A stretch of DNA of 64,000 bases from Epiperipatus broadwayi (lineage: Eukaryota > Onychophora > Udeonychophora > Euonychophora > Peripatidae). This document shows positions 36,045 to 46,200 of the stretch, in pieces. The notes beneath the pieces were generated by a model. It searched no databases. It worked only from the letters and a program-made list of their open reading frames with translations, and had not been told where the DNA came from. Within the stretch, counting starts at the first letter, position 1. Each line of letters starts with the position of its first letter. Location of the stretch: NCBI GenBank assembly GCA_028023455.1, contig JAQFVV010006425.1, forward strand, positions 184,001 to 248,000, in the 5' to 3' direction. The position numbers were made by a program, and so were the translations under genes.

Positions 36045-36798
36045 ATGAAGAAGAAAGAAGAATAAATATTAACCAATATGTTAATGATCTGATGAAGGTT
36101 GGTTATGATTTAATAACCATCAACAGAAGAATTAAAACATTTTATGAAAACATAACCAAACCTAGCAGGGACAAAAAACAATGCATATGTCTGCCATATA
36201 TTCCTAACATTGCTAGAAAACTGGTCAAAAAATTGCAGAATGAATTTACAGTAGGTTTTCGAACCCCTCCAAACACCAACAGGATTTTGAACAATTCTAA
36301 GGACAAAATTGACCTACAATCAACACCACATGTAGTGTACAAGTTGGCATGCCCTCAGGCAAACTGCAGTGCAGTATACTATGGTGAGACTCAGGCCACT
36401 ATAAACAACAGAGTGGCTCAGCATAAATACTTATACAAAAGAGTATTAAGAAGAAACGAAGGCAGCTCAGTATTTGTGGACCATCAAAAGGAGGCTAATC
36501 ATGTATTTGAACCTGCAAATGCTAGGATAATTGCAACTGAAAGAAATGACATCAAAAGGAAGGTTAAAGAAGCATGGTATATATCAAGAGATTTGAAAGC
36601 AATAAACAGGAGAGACACATGCTTTTCCATTTCAAAGAGATGGACAAATTAAATAAGCTTGCATAGATTTGCATAAATTACTACGTTAAAAGGCTATGAA
36701 TATGAGTGTAAGCTCTGAAAGCGCTTAGCCTTAAGAAATATTAATATAATCGTTGAATTTTAATTTCACTATATACGTTAAGCGTATTTAATATTACA
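36045..36798 (+). repeat. Right inverted arm of the family B element
   Basis: A mirror copy of 34494-33738. The boundary lies at 'tatgaagaagaaagaagaat', after which the minus-strand frame from the unique middle stops being coding. Ends near 36798 in 'ttaatattacatagttat'. Confidence 0.88.
36092..36652 (+). pseudogene. Duplicated GIY-YIG C-terminal fragment of family B
   Basis: 186 open codons corresponding to residues 466-652 of the minus-strand ORF, with Arg497Cys, Gly559Ser, Arg567Gln, Glu604Val and a changed last residue. It has the nuclease domain but no reverse transcriptase. It exists only because of the inverted duplication and has no evidence of being a separate gene. It sits about 190 bp before the family A insertion. 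Confidence 0.85.
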
Positions 36799-36979
36799 TA
36801 GTTATCAATAGTGAAGAAAAAATCGGAAATTATATATAAATAATAAATATAGCAGTAATTAAATATTATATAGTCTTTCAATCTGCAGAAGTACATTTGA
36901 TTAATTCCTTAACCTGCCTCAACTTTCATTAAAATCAAAAAAAAAAAAAAGGTAAGTAAATGCCATCAACTCAAATTCC

Positions 36980-37530
36980 ATGAATCAAGTTTGCAATTTT
37001 GTTTTGTCTACATATGAGAGTAGTATTTTAAATATGTGTTATTTTAAAGATATTAAAATTTACAAAATGTACGTGTATGGTGTTTTTGTTTATGGAAATA
37101 CCAATACTATAAATTTGCTTGAAGAGGAGTTAAATAATTTGAATAAATGGACTATTGAAGAGGAACAAAACAAAAGTTTTAAATATTTGGATTTAATTAT
37201 TACAAGAGATAATAGTATATTAAGATATAAATGAATTATAAAACCATTGCGATAATAGTGATATATAAATTGTAAATCAAAAGTATCAATTATGCATAAG
37301 ATGCCAAGTTTTGGATCTTTTTTTGTTTTATAATGAAAAATTGTGTCATTATCAGCATGATAAATTTAAAAAATATTGAAAAATTTGCCAAGGAATTGTT
37401 TAAAGTCGGTTATAAAATGGAACAGATTAACAATACTCTATATCAATTTAAAAAGAGTTGTAATGGTTCAAAGGAGTTGAAGATTGATAGCAAAAAATGG
37501 ATATCTATTCCATATAATTCAAATGCTTAA
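36980..37530 (+). pseudogene. Reverse transcriptase relic of Penelope-like family A
   Basis: Two open remnants (84 and 65 codons) separated by stops near 37234-37330. They cover the palm motif through the KVGY block. The YVDD motif is replaced by YVYG, so it would be dead even without the stops. Confidence 0.72.
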
Positions 37531-37546
37531 GTAAAATTTTTTACGA

Positions 37547-37573
37547 ATATATATATATATATATATATATATA
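37547..37573. repeat. (TA)n microsatellite inside the family A copy
   Basis: A short TA run. The homologous place at about 15705 has only 'atatatataa', so this one has expanded. Confidence 0.85.
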
Positions 37574-38023
37574 AGAATGTGTTTAATGTTTCATTGTACA
37601 TTTCAAATAATGTTAATAAGTATATAGGTGAATCAATAGGCAATATTAAAAAAGATTATGAATTTTTATGCCAGCATGTGAAAAGAAAATAATAATAATG
37701 ATTTAATGACTGCTTCAATTTTCATGGATCATGAAAGAACATGTAAATAAAAATTTAAGTATGATACTGAAATTGTTATGATTCTCCATGAAGAGAGAAA
37801 CCATAATAAAAGAAAAATTATGGATGCAATTTTAATAAATAGAAATAAAATGAAAATAACTAATGGATAAGGTGCTAACATTAATATTTGGGATTCATGG
37901 GATTTGTGTTAATAACATTTGCTTCCATTTTGTTTTTTGAATTTAACGACATTTGAGGCAGGTTAAAGAATTAAACAAAAATACTTCTCCAGATTGAAAT
38001 CCTGTATATAATAGTTAATTACC

Positions 38024-38040
38024 ATTATATATATATATAT

Positions 38041-38076
<36 letters not shown>
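38024..38076. repeat. (TA)n tract used as Ty3 insertion site
   Basis: An AT-dinucleotide run that begins as the family A 3' end and stops at the first base of the left LTR. The right LTR is followed by atatatatatat from 48775, so the target duplication is hidden in the repeat. Confidence 0.85.
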
Positions 38077-38078
<2 letters not shown>

Positions 38079-40867
38079 AAGCAGTCGATGTCTAATCATC
38101 ATCGAGCTTCATGCTTCACCATGTACACTAACCTCCTGTGGGGCATGCAATTCAGACCTCATCATAAATATATGCCATTCACCCACACACTATGCATAAT
38201 GATTAGAGAAATTAGTAAAAATTAATTATGTTTAGTAAAGTAAAACAGTAGTGTGCATGATGCATATATATGTATATGAATGAAGCAATCATTTTATTAA
38301 TATTTATTGCTGAAAAATTAAATGTTGTCTTTATACAATTGTAAATCTTTTTATATATGTGTGTATTTCAAGCATTGAAATGTAAAAAACAATGTAAAAT
38401 GGGGAAGGCTCAAAATACCGAAATTATCCTTATCGATAATCAGATTTTCGTTAATTAAAATTATAAATCTTAAAATTCTTTTGTTAGTTTGTTTTCAAAT
38501 CTTTAAAAATCTATCAAATGGTATTTCGAGCCTTATCTGTTTTAAAAATATTTTACTAATTAAATGTTTTTTTAAGAGATTACAGAAAGAGCTGTGGGAA
38601 ACTGAGATTGCATTCTTGGCAGGAAAAAAATGTAACTTTTTTAGACCATCAAATAAGAGTCAGTTGAGTATGGTTGTTTTTTCGGTCAGTTTAATTTCGA
38701 AGCATTTTAGGACCTTAAAAAAATTATAAGAAGTCAACTGAGGTTTGGTGCTATGAACTGTGAGTAGAAAAGAAGTACCTTTTTTTTTCTTAGAAAACTG
38801 TCTATCCTAATTTTATCAAGTTTCCATCCGTTTGACTGGCCCATGTAGGATCGCTGTATAATTGCCAAGCTGATTGCCTGCTGTTTGTAGGTGACCTAAC
38901 CTGGTGTAGAGCTGCCTTAATAAGTAATCCTTTTGTAATATGTAATTCAACCTTTGTATTTTCATTCATATATTCATTTATGAGTTTTTATTAATTCTCT
39001 TAACTCTCTCTCTCTCTCTCTCTCTGTAGCAATTTTAACTTACCTTTCACGCTTAATTTGTGTTATATAACTTTGTGCGGTTCCATTAATATTTAACTTG
39101 TTTTGTTTAATATATATATCTATAATTGATTTTCTTTAATATGCCAACAACCAAACTAGCAAGTTTTAAAGGGGGGGGGGATAATTGTTTAATTTGGAAA
39201 GAAGTGGGAGCTTCATTTAAAATCTATCGATAAAGTTTCATTTATTTAAAATTGAAATCGCTCGCTAGGTTGGTTTTATATTTACTTCTGTTATTCACAT
39301 TTTTTTTCCTAAAATATTTTATTGTGGGTGCCTATTTTACTTTGTTAATTGAATTAAAAGATCGTGAATGTTAATATAATTATTTCACCTTTTCTTATTG
39401 TCGCCTGTAAGGCTAATTCCATCAGTTAATACGTATATGGGAATCGAAATTAAATATAAAATTTTGTTAGTTTGACATCGTAGTTAAAGAGTTATTTTCA
39501 GAATGATTCTTTATTTAAGTATATTATTGCTCAGAAGTCAAACCATTTACAGGCTTTCGAATAAAGAAAGTATATTAAGTTTCCTGTCCATGTATAATGC
39601 TGCTGGCCGACCTTTCCTTTCTTTTATGGTACTTCCACACTTCGATTCCTCTATTGGGTTAGTTCTCAAAATCGTTTGTAATCAGGGATGCTCCTTCCTG
39701 TGGAACGTGAGGTTTATAGGTTTTTGATTGTGCTGCAGAAGTTCCATATAGCTGTCTGGGCCTCAAACCAAACCTCTCCATCGATACCGTATCATCAAAA
39801 GGGCGAACGTATCACCCCTTTTTCAGTATAAAATGTCTTAAAATGATGAAGAATCCAAAGTACCATAAGATTCGTATTCCTCTAATAGTATGCCAGCATT
39901 ATTAGTGTTTTAAGTAATAGATTTATGCCTGCTTGACCTTTTATTAAGTGTTGGCAAAATAATGATTCATTCTTGAAATGTGCTACATGTCAATTAATTA
40001 TTGTGTTTATTTTGAGACTGCTTTCTTTGACAATCTTAATCGATTCCCATAGACGTAAACAAATTTTTATTAATTATTATATCACGTAATCTCGTTAATG
40101 TAGTGCATTGTTTGTTTCTTATTTATAAAAGACGTTTCTTCCAAACAATGCCAATAAAAGTACACAAAATGGTTTTCATAAGATAGATAAATGATTATAA
40201 TTGGATATTTTGCCTGTTTATCAAATAAATCATTTATTACTAAACATGTCACGACCTTTTATATTCATTTTTCGGCATCCACAATGTCCATTTAGTAAAA
40301 TATTATTAAATTGGTATATTAACTCTGCACAAGCTATAACACACTCCATAAAATGATATTCATTAAATAATTGCTTAAATAATTATTGTAAATGCGATTT
40401 TATAAAAACAAATCCCAAGTTTTGTAAATAGACAATGTCATCCCAAGCGTGAAACATTTTGTAACATATATATGCGTTTTCAATAGTTTATTAAATATAT
40501 AATTTCATGTGAATCCTGGTTTGTTTTGAATTATTTTCTAATGAGTATTTAGAATTATTTTCTTTGACTAATAACTTAGCATTAATAAATAACTATAATA
40601 AATGTAATGACTGGGGCTACTCCGACCTCGATCATCATCATCAGTCTGATCTTATGCTCTACTGCTTTGCTTCTGGGCATGGATTTAAAATAATTTTACT
40701 GTGTCATCAGAATGGTTGTTCATTGGGTCAGAGATTCGAAGAATGGGCAAATAGGTTAGAATTCAGGATTGCTCCAGACCTGTGTATCTTGAGCATGATC
40801 GGATTCGAGGTACTTTTGCTTAGGATTTGAATTTTTGTTAAGCAAGCATACTATTTTGACCGGTACA
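38077..40867 (+). repeat. Left LTR of the Ty3/Gypsy element
   Basis: Begins tgaagcagtcgatgtctaat and aligns with 45969-48774 over its whole length. It ends near 'gaccggtaca' at 40867, where the two copies diverge. Contains a (TC)n run at 39003-39027 and a G homopolymer at about 39171. The 88-codon frame at 40564-40830 occurs in both LTRs but has no known domain. Confidence 0.92.
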
Positions 40868-40886
40868 GTGGATTTTTTTTCTGGGC

Positions 40887-40905
40887 TTGGCTGCCCAAGT
40901 GGGGC
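40887..40905 (+). promoter_or_regulatory. Candidate primer-binding site
   Basis: ttggctgcccaagtggggc starts with TGG, as expected for the complement of a tRNA CCA end. The near match ttggcgtcccaagtgtggcc occurs at 61129, in what may be another LTR element leader. It lies 20 bases after the LTR end chosen here, farther than usual, so either the LTR end or the site is uncertain. I cannot name the tRNA. Confidence 0.4.
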
Positions 40906-40959
40906 TTCGATATAAACACCCACATACCCTGAGTAGTAAATTCTGTTTATATGTATGTT

Positions 40960-41350
40960 TTAAAAAAAAAGGTTGTAAAAGATCATTGATGATAGAAATG
41001 TATATTTTCTTCTTACCCGAGTTTGTTTTCTGATTTTATGTACGTAAAATGTGAAAATTTTAGATAAAAACCAATGTCCATGCATTGCAACCATAAATAT
41101 AAGTGATTTTTTTATTATCTGGTTTTGCAACTATAGAAAAATATTGTTTTCTATGTTAATAGCTACAAATGTAAAAAAAAAAATATTGTTTTTAAAAATG
41201 AAAAAAATTTTGATACCCATGTGTTACAACCATAAGTGATTTTTTTTCTGTATCTGGTTTTATAACCATATAAAATGTGTTTTTTATATTATATACGTGA
41301 AAATGAAAATGTTTTACAAATAAAACCCATGTACTTCAGCCATAAGTTAT
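40960..41350. repeat. Degenerate tandem repeats in the element leader
   Basis: About three units of 110-150 bp share 'acccatgt', 'caaccataagtgatttttt' and 'atctggttttataacca' or close variants. They lie between the left LTR and gag. Confidence 0.7.
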
Positions 41351-41969
41351 AAACCTTGAAATTGTAACAAGGTGCACTTCATGTTTCATTATTTCCTGTA
41401 CATCATGGATGTAATAGATTTATAATGTGTAACAAATGTTTATATTTACTAGTTGAGTAGCCTAGATGTATTTGGAATTGGTTTTTTGTTATATCCTGTT
41501 GGCTGGTGCCATATAAATGTGCCAACAGTAGTATAATAAACTACATGTCAAAATGAGTTCAAACCAGAATGTTGGGGGTTGAGAGAGAGAGTTAAATTAT
41601 ATTTCCACTGTTTTTCTATGTATAATTGTCATGAGCAGAACATTATATTGTAGAAACAAATAACTAATCATTTTTTTTGTAAGAGTCTATTATAGGTGCA
41701 GAAAAACAACCAAAAGTCAAGCAGCAAGGCAGTTTAATTCCAATAGATCATACACATACATGTTATGATCAAATTTTTTTTTCTGTTATCAGCAGCAGTC
41801 AGCAGCAACAAAAAAATGGCAAAATGAAGACAGTTGAAGAGAGGAGGGAGAGAGGTGCATAATTAATGAAGAAATAATATTAAAAAGAAGTCAGAAATTA
41901 TAGCAACCAAAATTTCATGCTTATAGAATTTTAAAAAAAAAATTGTAGAAGGGAATTCTAGTAAATAAA
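41351..41969. other. Untranslated leader before gag
   Basis: No coding signal. Holds a short (GA)n at 41581-41591 and a GA-rich block at 41840-41858. Confidence 0.5.
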
Positions 41970-43006
41970 ATGAGGCATCAGGAACTACCCATCACTGCAC
42001 AATTTATGCAGATCCAGATCTTCCGTGGTGAATCACAGGAGAGTCCACAGGAACATATGGAAAGTCTGAAGGTGATGTTTTCACTCTATGCACTGAGCAA
42101 TAGGGAACAAATGGCCATAGCTAGCCAGCATTTGGAGGCAATGGCTAAAGACTGGTGGCAATCATTGACACACAAACCAACAGATCTCAAAGAATACTGC
42201 CGGGCACTATGCAAGATTTTTGGAGTGAAGAAAAACAAGAGTATATTTTCCGCACTATAACCAATGAAAAATTCCCAACTAATCATCAAGAAATGTATGC
42301 ACAATTCTTTTTAAAGCAAGCCACAAGGCTCAGATTTCTACCAGATATCACATGGTCAGAATCACATATTATTCATACCATACGACAGAACATGCTGATG
42401 AAGGTGCAGGAAATGATGATCATAAGCTGTATCAACAAGATAAATGAAATGGCTGAGTTTTTGGTTTCAATAGACTATGGATTCAGGAATCCAGAAAAAG
42501 ATGAAACCCCAACATTGAACCCAGAACAAAGGAAGGGGGACATACAGGAATGCCCAGAATATTTAAAGAGACAATGGAATCAGTTTAAACTGGATGGTAG
42601 CCAGATGACTAACATAATATGGGAAAAAGAAAGCATGGAGACTGTTACGACCACAAGCATGTGTCCTAGTATTGAAGTGATGATAGAATCCATCAAAGTA
42701 TTAGCACTAGTGGATTCAGGAAGCCAAGTATCGATCGTATCAAAGGCATGGATTAAAAGTATAGAGAGAGAATGGGAGATCATGCAGTTGCCAACGCATC
42801 CCATCCAATTGACCTTGGCTAATGGGAAAAGAATCATGAGCGAGAACAGTCAAATCTGGCTAGAGGTGAAGATTAATGAGAGATTGATGGGCCATACTTT
42901 CTTGATTGTATCTGGACTGATCTATGATGTGGGGTTGGGTTCTGACTTTCTAACCCAAAATCATGGAATGATATTATTCCGGAAGAAAATGCCTGTTCAA
43001 CAATGA
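41970..43006 (+). pseudogene. Gag and aspartic protease relic of the Ty3/Gypsy element
   Basis: The first frame (41970-42260) gives a Gag-like IQIFRGESQESPQEHMESL and a WWQSL block. A frame change at about 42200-42240 moves the continuation to the frame that ends at 43006, with RTITNEKFPTNHQEMYAQFF among its residues. Near the end LALVDSGSQVSIVS carries the Asp-Ser-Gly of a retroviral-type protease, followed by GLGSDFL, which matches the family's second conserved block (G-x-D). I see no CCHC zinc knuckle, though some Gypsy Gags lack it. Gag forms the particle and the protease cuts Gag-Pol. The frameshift disables this copy. Confidence 0.8.
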
Positions 43007-43199
43007 ACCAACACCTTTCAAAGTGACCCACCAAGTCATACCTGAGAAGCAAAGCTGCTTGATCCAGCCTGTTGATTCAGCATTAATTAGAAAAAAGGGT
43101 CTGTGACTCAGCTATTACAGAGTCCAAAGATAAAAGAAGTATTGAAAGTATATTAGAAAATTATGTGTAGGTGTTTGCCCAGACTCCTGGAAAAATAAA

Positions 43200-44063
43200 G
43201 GGGTATACTCATAGAATTTGAGTGAAGGAGGAAGCATACACCCAATCCAAAACATACCCCATCCCATTCCAATACCAGAATGAGGTGGAAAAGCAGATTC
43301 AACAGATGATCGAGTGGGATTCTATTGAGTGGAGCCCATCTCCCTATAACAATCCGCTGGTTGTGGTGAAAAAAATGGAGATTTGCGGCTATGTTTGGAC
43401 GCACGCAAATTAAATAGCATGACCATCCCTGAGAGAAACATCCCACCACCAATCCAGGAAGTATTTATCCAGTTGGCAGGGAAGACACATCTTTTCCACC
43501 TTAGATCTTACCACCAGTTATTGGAAGATGGCCCTAGACCCTCTTGACCAAAAGTATACCGCATTTCAGTATGGAAGACATACCCATGTGTTTAAGCAAG
43601 TCCCCTTTGGGCTCATTAATAGTGGGGCAGGACTGATGCGATGTTTAAAACAAGTCCTATCCAAAGAGGTACAGAAAAATATGGTCTGCTATGTGGACGA
43701 TATAGTAATTGCCTCAAAAAACATCACTGAATATTTGAAATGCCTTGAATGATTTTTTCATGAATGTGCCCAAGAAAACATAACAATTAACTTGGAAAAG
43801 AGTTGTTTTGTGGTAAAAGAAATTACATTCCTTGGGCATGTTGTTACTGAGTATGGGGTCAAAGTACACCCCGAGAAAGTAGAAGCCATCGAGCACTTCC
43901 CCAAACCAAAAACTCAGAAACAAGTTCGATCTTTCCTGGGGCTTTGTAACTTTTATCACTGGTTTTACCCAAATTTTGCTCATGAGACAGGAAAGCTGAT
44001 AGAGTTACTAAAGAAAGATCATAAATGGGAATGGACGGAAGCACATGACAAGGATTTTTGAGA
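43200..44063 (+). pseudogene. Reverse transcriptase relic of the Ty3/Gypsy element
   Basis: Order of blocks: YPIPFQYQNEVEKQIQQM, SPSPYNNPLVVVKK, LRLCLDARKLN (after a shift at about 43376), LDLTTSYWKMA (after another shift at about 43490), VPFGLINSGA and CYVDDIVIAS with the catalytic YVDD. A stop at 43750 comes next, then FLGHVVTEYGVKVHPEKVEA and VRSFLGLCNFYHWF from the connection domain. At least two frameshifts and two stops interrupt it. The catalytic Asp of LDL and both of YVDD remain. The enzyme copies element RNA into DNA. Confidence 0.93.
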
Positions 44064-44087
44064 ACATAAAATTTCCTTCAAGCTGTA

Positions 44088-44620
44088 ATGTTGGTTCACC
44101 CTGATTTTACAAGGACCTTTTACATCCAGACTGATAGTAGCAAGCAGGGATTGGGGGCTGTGTTATTCCAAATTAATGAAGAAGGAAAGCATCAGGTGCT
44201 CTATTTTTGTAGCCACTCCTTAAAAGGAGCCAAAGTACACTATACCACCACAGAACAAGAAACCCTAGCAATCATTTGGGCCTGCCAGAAATTTCGGCAA
44301 TTTCTCCTGGGAGCTGACATGGTCATAGTAACCAATCACAAATGTTTGGAATTCTTGAATAAGAGTTTCCTTATGAATGATCGATTAATCCGGTGGAGCC
44401 TGGCCCTCCAACAGTTCCAATACAAAGTGGCTTACTGCCCAGGATGTGAGAACATTGTTGCAGATATCCTAAGCTGCCATCCTGTACCTGCCAGTATCCA
44501 AAATCCCCAGCTGAATGACCAGGCCCTAAGAATCATGGCCACGACCACGAAGACTCCTCTGGAAACCGATTTGACAAATGTACGATATTGGCAAGATGAC
44601 CAATATGCTAACATTATTTC
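44088..44620 (+). pseudogene. RNase H relic of the Ty3/Gypsy element
   Basis: In a frame different from the preceding reverse transcriptase: YIQTDSSKQGLGAVLFQ (first catalytic Asp), TTTEQETLAIIWACQKFR (Glu), VIVTNHKCLEFL, where the family has T-D-H, so the third acidic residue is replaced by Asn, and NIVADILSCHP (final Asp). The enzyme removes RNA from the hybrid during reverse transcription. The Asn substitution and the upstream frameshift both argue for inactivity. Confidence 0.9.
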
Positions 44621-44739
44621 CAACCTGGGAACCAATCACCTAATGTGTACAAACAAAAGAAATGCACAGCAATACTCCCAATTCCACTTAAAAGATGGGA
44701 TCCTGCAATGTAAAACAAAAGACATGGAGAACCCATGGA

Positions 44740-45743
44740 AAATCATGACGCCAAATAAGATTAGGATGCAACTGATAGAACATGTCCACAAAACCTTGGG
44801 ACATTATGGGCCATGAAAAACTGAGGAAGCCTTGAGACGCCAATTTTACTGGTGAGGTATGTACACCCAGATCCTCACAGTGTTACGGAAATGTGCAACA
44901 TGTGCCTGGACTAAGTTTCCGAACAAGTCTTAAGCTGGAACTATGAAACTGGTAACTGCATCAAGGCCCAATGAGTTAATTGCAATCGACCACTACAGCC
45001 CATTGCCCAAATTTAGAAATTTCCAATATTTACTCGTGACCTATGATGTTTTTTCCAAATATGTATGAGCATATCCTGTCCGGGCTGCAGACTCAAGGAA
45101 TACGATTTGGACCCTCCAAGATAAACAATTCCCTGAGGTAGGATAACCTAATTCTATTCTATCAGATCATGGTTCAGCCTTCACCTCTAAAGAATGGAAA
45201 AACTGGCTCTTGAAGCAACAACTCACTCATCGGTTGACATCAAATAGGAATCCCCAATCTAACCCATGCAAAAGAGTCATGAGAGAAATCAATCATCTCT
45301 TTCACACCTACATATCAACCAACCACCGGGATTGGGTAAATAAAACCCCAGAAATAGTTAACTGTATAAACGAGATGATAAATGAGTCTACCAGTTTTAA
45401 ACCCGAATGCCTTCATTATGGGAAGCCATGTTGCAACTTATTTCTAAATCTGGTGCCACTAGGTGAAATAGTTATTGACCCTATTCATGAACAAGAAGCT
45501 GCTAGTAGATGGTTGGCTCAGGCAGCCAAAAATCACATAAAGAGGGGATGAATGCAATGTCACCAATTTCGGGAAGGGGATCAAGTATGGTTGAGATCCC
45601 CCAAGATTAGCAGTATAATAAAAAAAGGAATTTAAAAAAATTTTCCCTTGTATAGTGGACCATACCTTATTCAGAGGAGATGTCATGAAAATGCTTTTCT
45701 ATTGGAAGGAGAAAATGGGTTTAATGGCATCTATAATGCATGA
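44740..45743 (+). pseudogene. Integrase relic of the Ty3/Gypsy element
   Basis: The zinc-binding HHCC domain is seen as HVHKTLGHYG, then a stop at 44814, and CATC near 44898. The catalytic core has IAIDHYSPLP (first Asp), ILSDHGSAFTS (second Asp, about 45160) and the Glu in VMREINHLF (about 45280), with several in-frame stops between. After 45551 another stop separates a C-terminal piece with YSGPYLI (about 45651), the GPY/F motif typical of many Ty3/Gypsy integrases. The frame ends at 45743. Integrase joins the cDNA to host DNA. Confidence 0.9.
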
Positions 45744-45956
45744 CAATTGTAACCATACACACCACCCGATCCTCATACCAAATATTTCCATTAATAAAAA
45801 AAAACAACAACAATAAGTTGCAATAAAAATAAAGAGGAATGAAAGATAACAAGGAGCAAAGTTTTCATGCTCATTTATTAAGGCTGTTTTTTCACCAACA
45901 TTATATTAGACTCCAACCAAGGTATTTCTTTTTATTGATTTTTTTTGATTACTTTA

Positions 45957-45968
45957 AGTGGGGAAGAG
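45957..45968 (+). promoter_or_regulatory. Polypurine tract
   Basis: agtggggaagag sits directly before the first base of the right LTR, the position required for plus-strand DNA priming in LTR retroelements. Confidence 0.85.
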
Positions 45969-46149
45969 TGAAGCAGTCGATGTCTAATCATCATCGAGCT
46001 TCATGCTTTACCATGTACACTAACCTCCAGTGGGGCATGCAATTCAGACCTCATTGTAAATATATGCCATTCACCCACACACTATGCATAATGATTAGAG
46101 AAATTAGTAAAAATTAATTATGTTTAGTAAAGTAAAACAGTAGTGTGCA

Positions 46150-46200
<51 letters not shown>

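Larger units (their letters stand above)
33738..36798 (-). mobile_element. Penelope-like element family B flanked by a 755-bp inverted copy of its 3' end
   Basis: The left arm (about 33738-34494) holds the 3' third of the ORF and the 3' untranslated tail on the minus strand. The right arm (about 36045-36798) holds the same sequence on the plus strand. The unique middle carries the rest of the ORF. Arm ends share 'cgttaagcgtatttaatatt'. The arms encode 187 matching residues with five differences, so the inversion is recent. The 5' end of the ORF is cut by the right arm. No hammerhead core was found in these tails. Confidence 0.88.
36838..38030 (+). mobile_element. Penelope-like element family A, second copy
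   Basis: The left 140 bp (36838-36975) is the family A 3' tail in inverted orientation ('tttcaatctgcagaagtac'). Plus-strand coding relics follow: YVYGVFVYG at about 37068, where family B has YVDDIF (both catalytic Asp lost), KYLDLIITR at about 37178, KVGYKMEQINN (about 37400) matching family B KVGYDLITINR, WISIPYNSN, then a broken GIY-YIG tail, and the 3' end near 38030 in 'gttaattaccattatat'. The same inverted-tail architecture is seen at 14545-16255. Confidence 0.8.

Noticed and set aside
36060-36120. ctgatgaaggttggttatg in the family B arm
   Set aside because: It is coding sequence (DLMKVGYDL) and lacks the GAAA half of a hammerhead.
42086-44044. Several 60-100 codon minus-strand frames inside the Ty3 element
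   Set aside because: They are antisense shadows of gag-pol.
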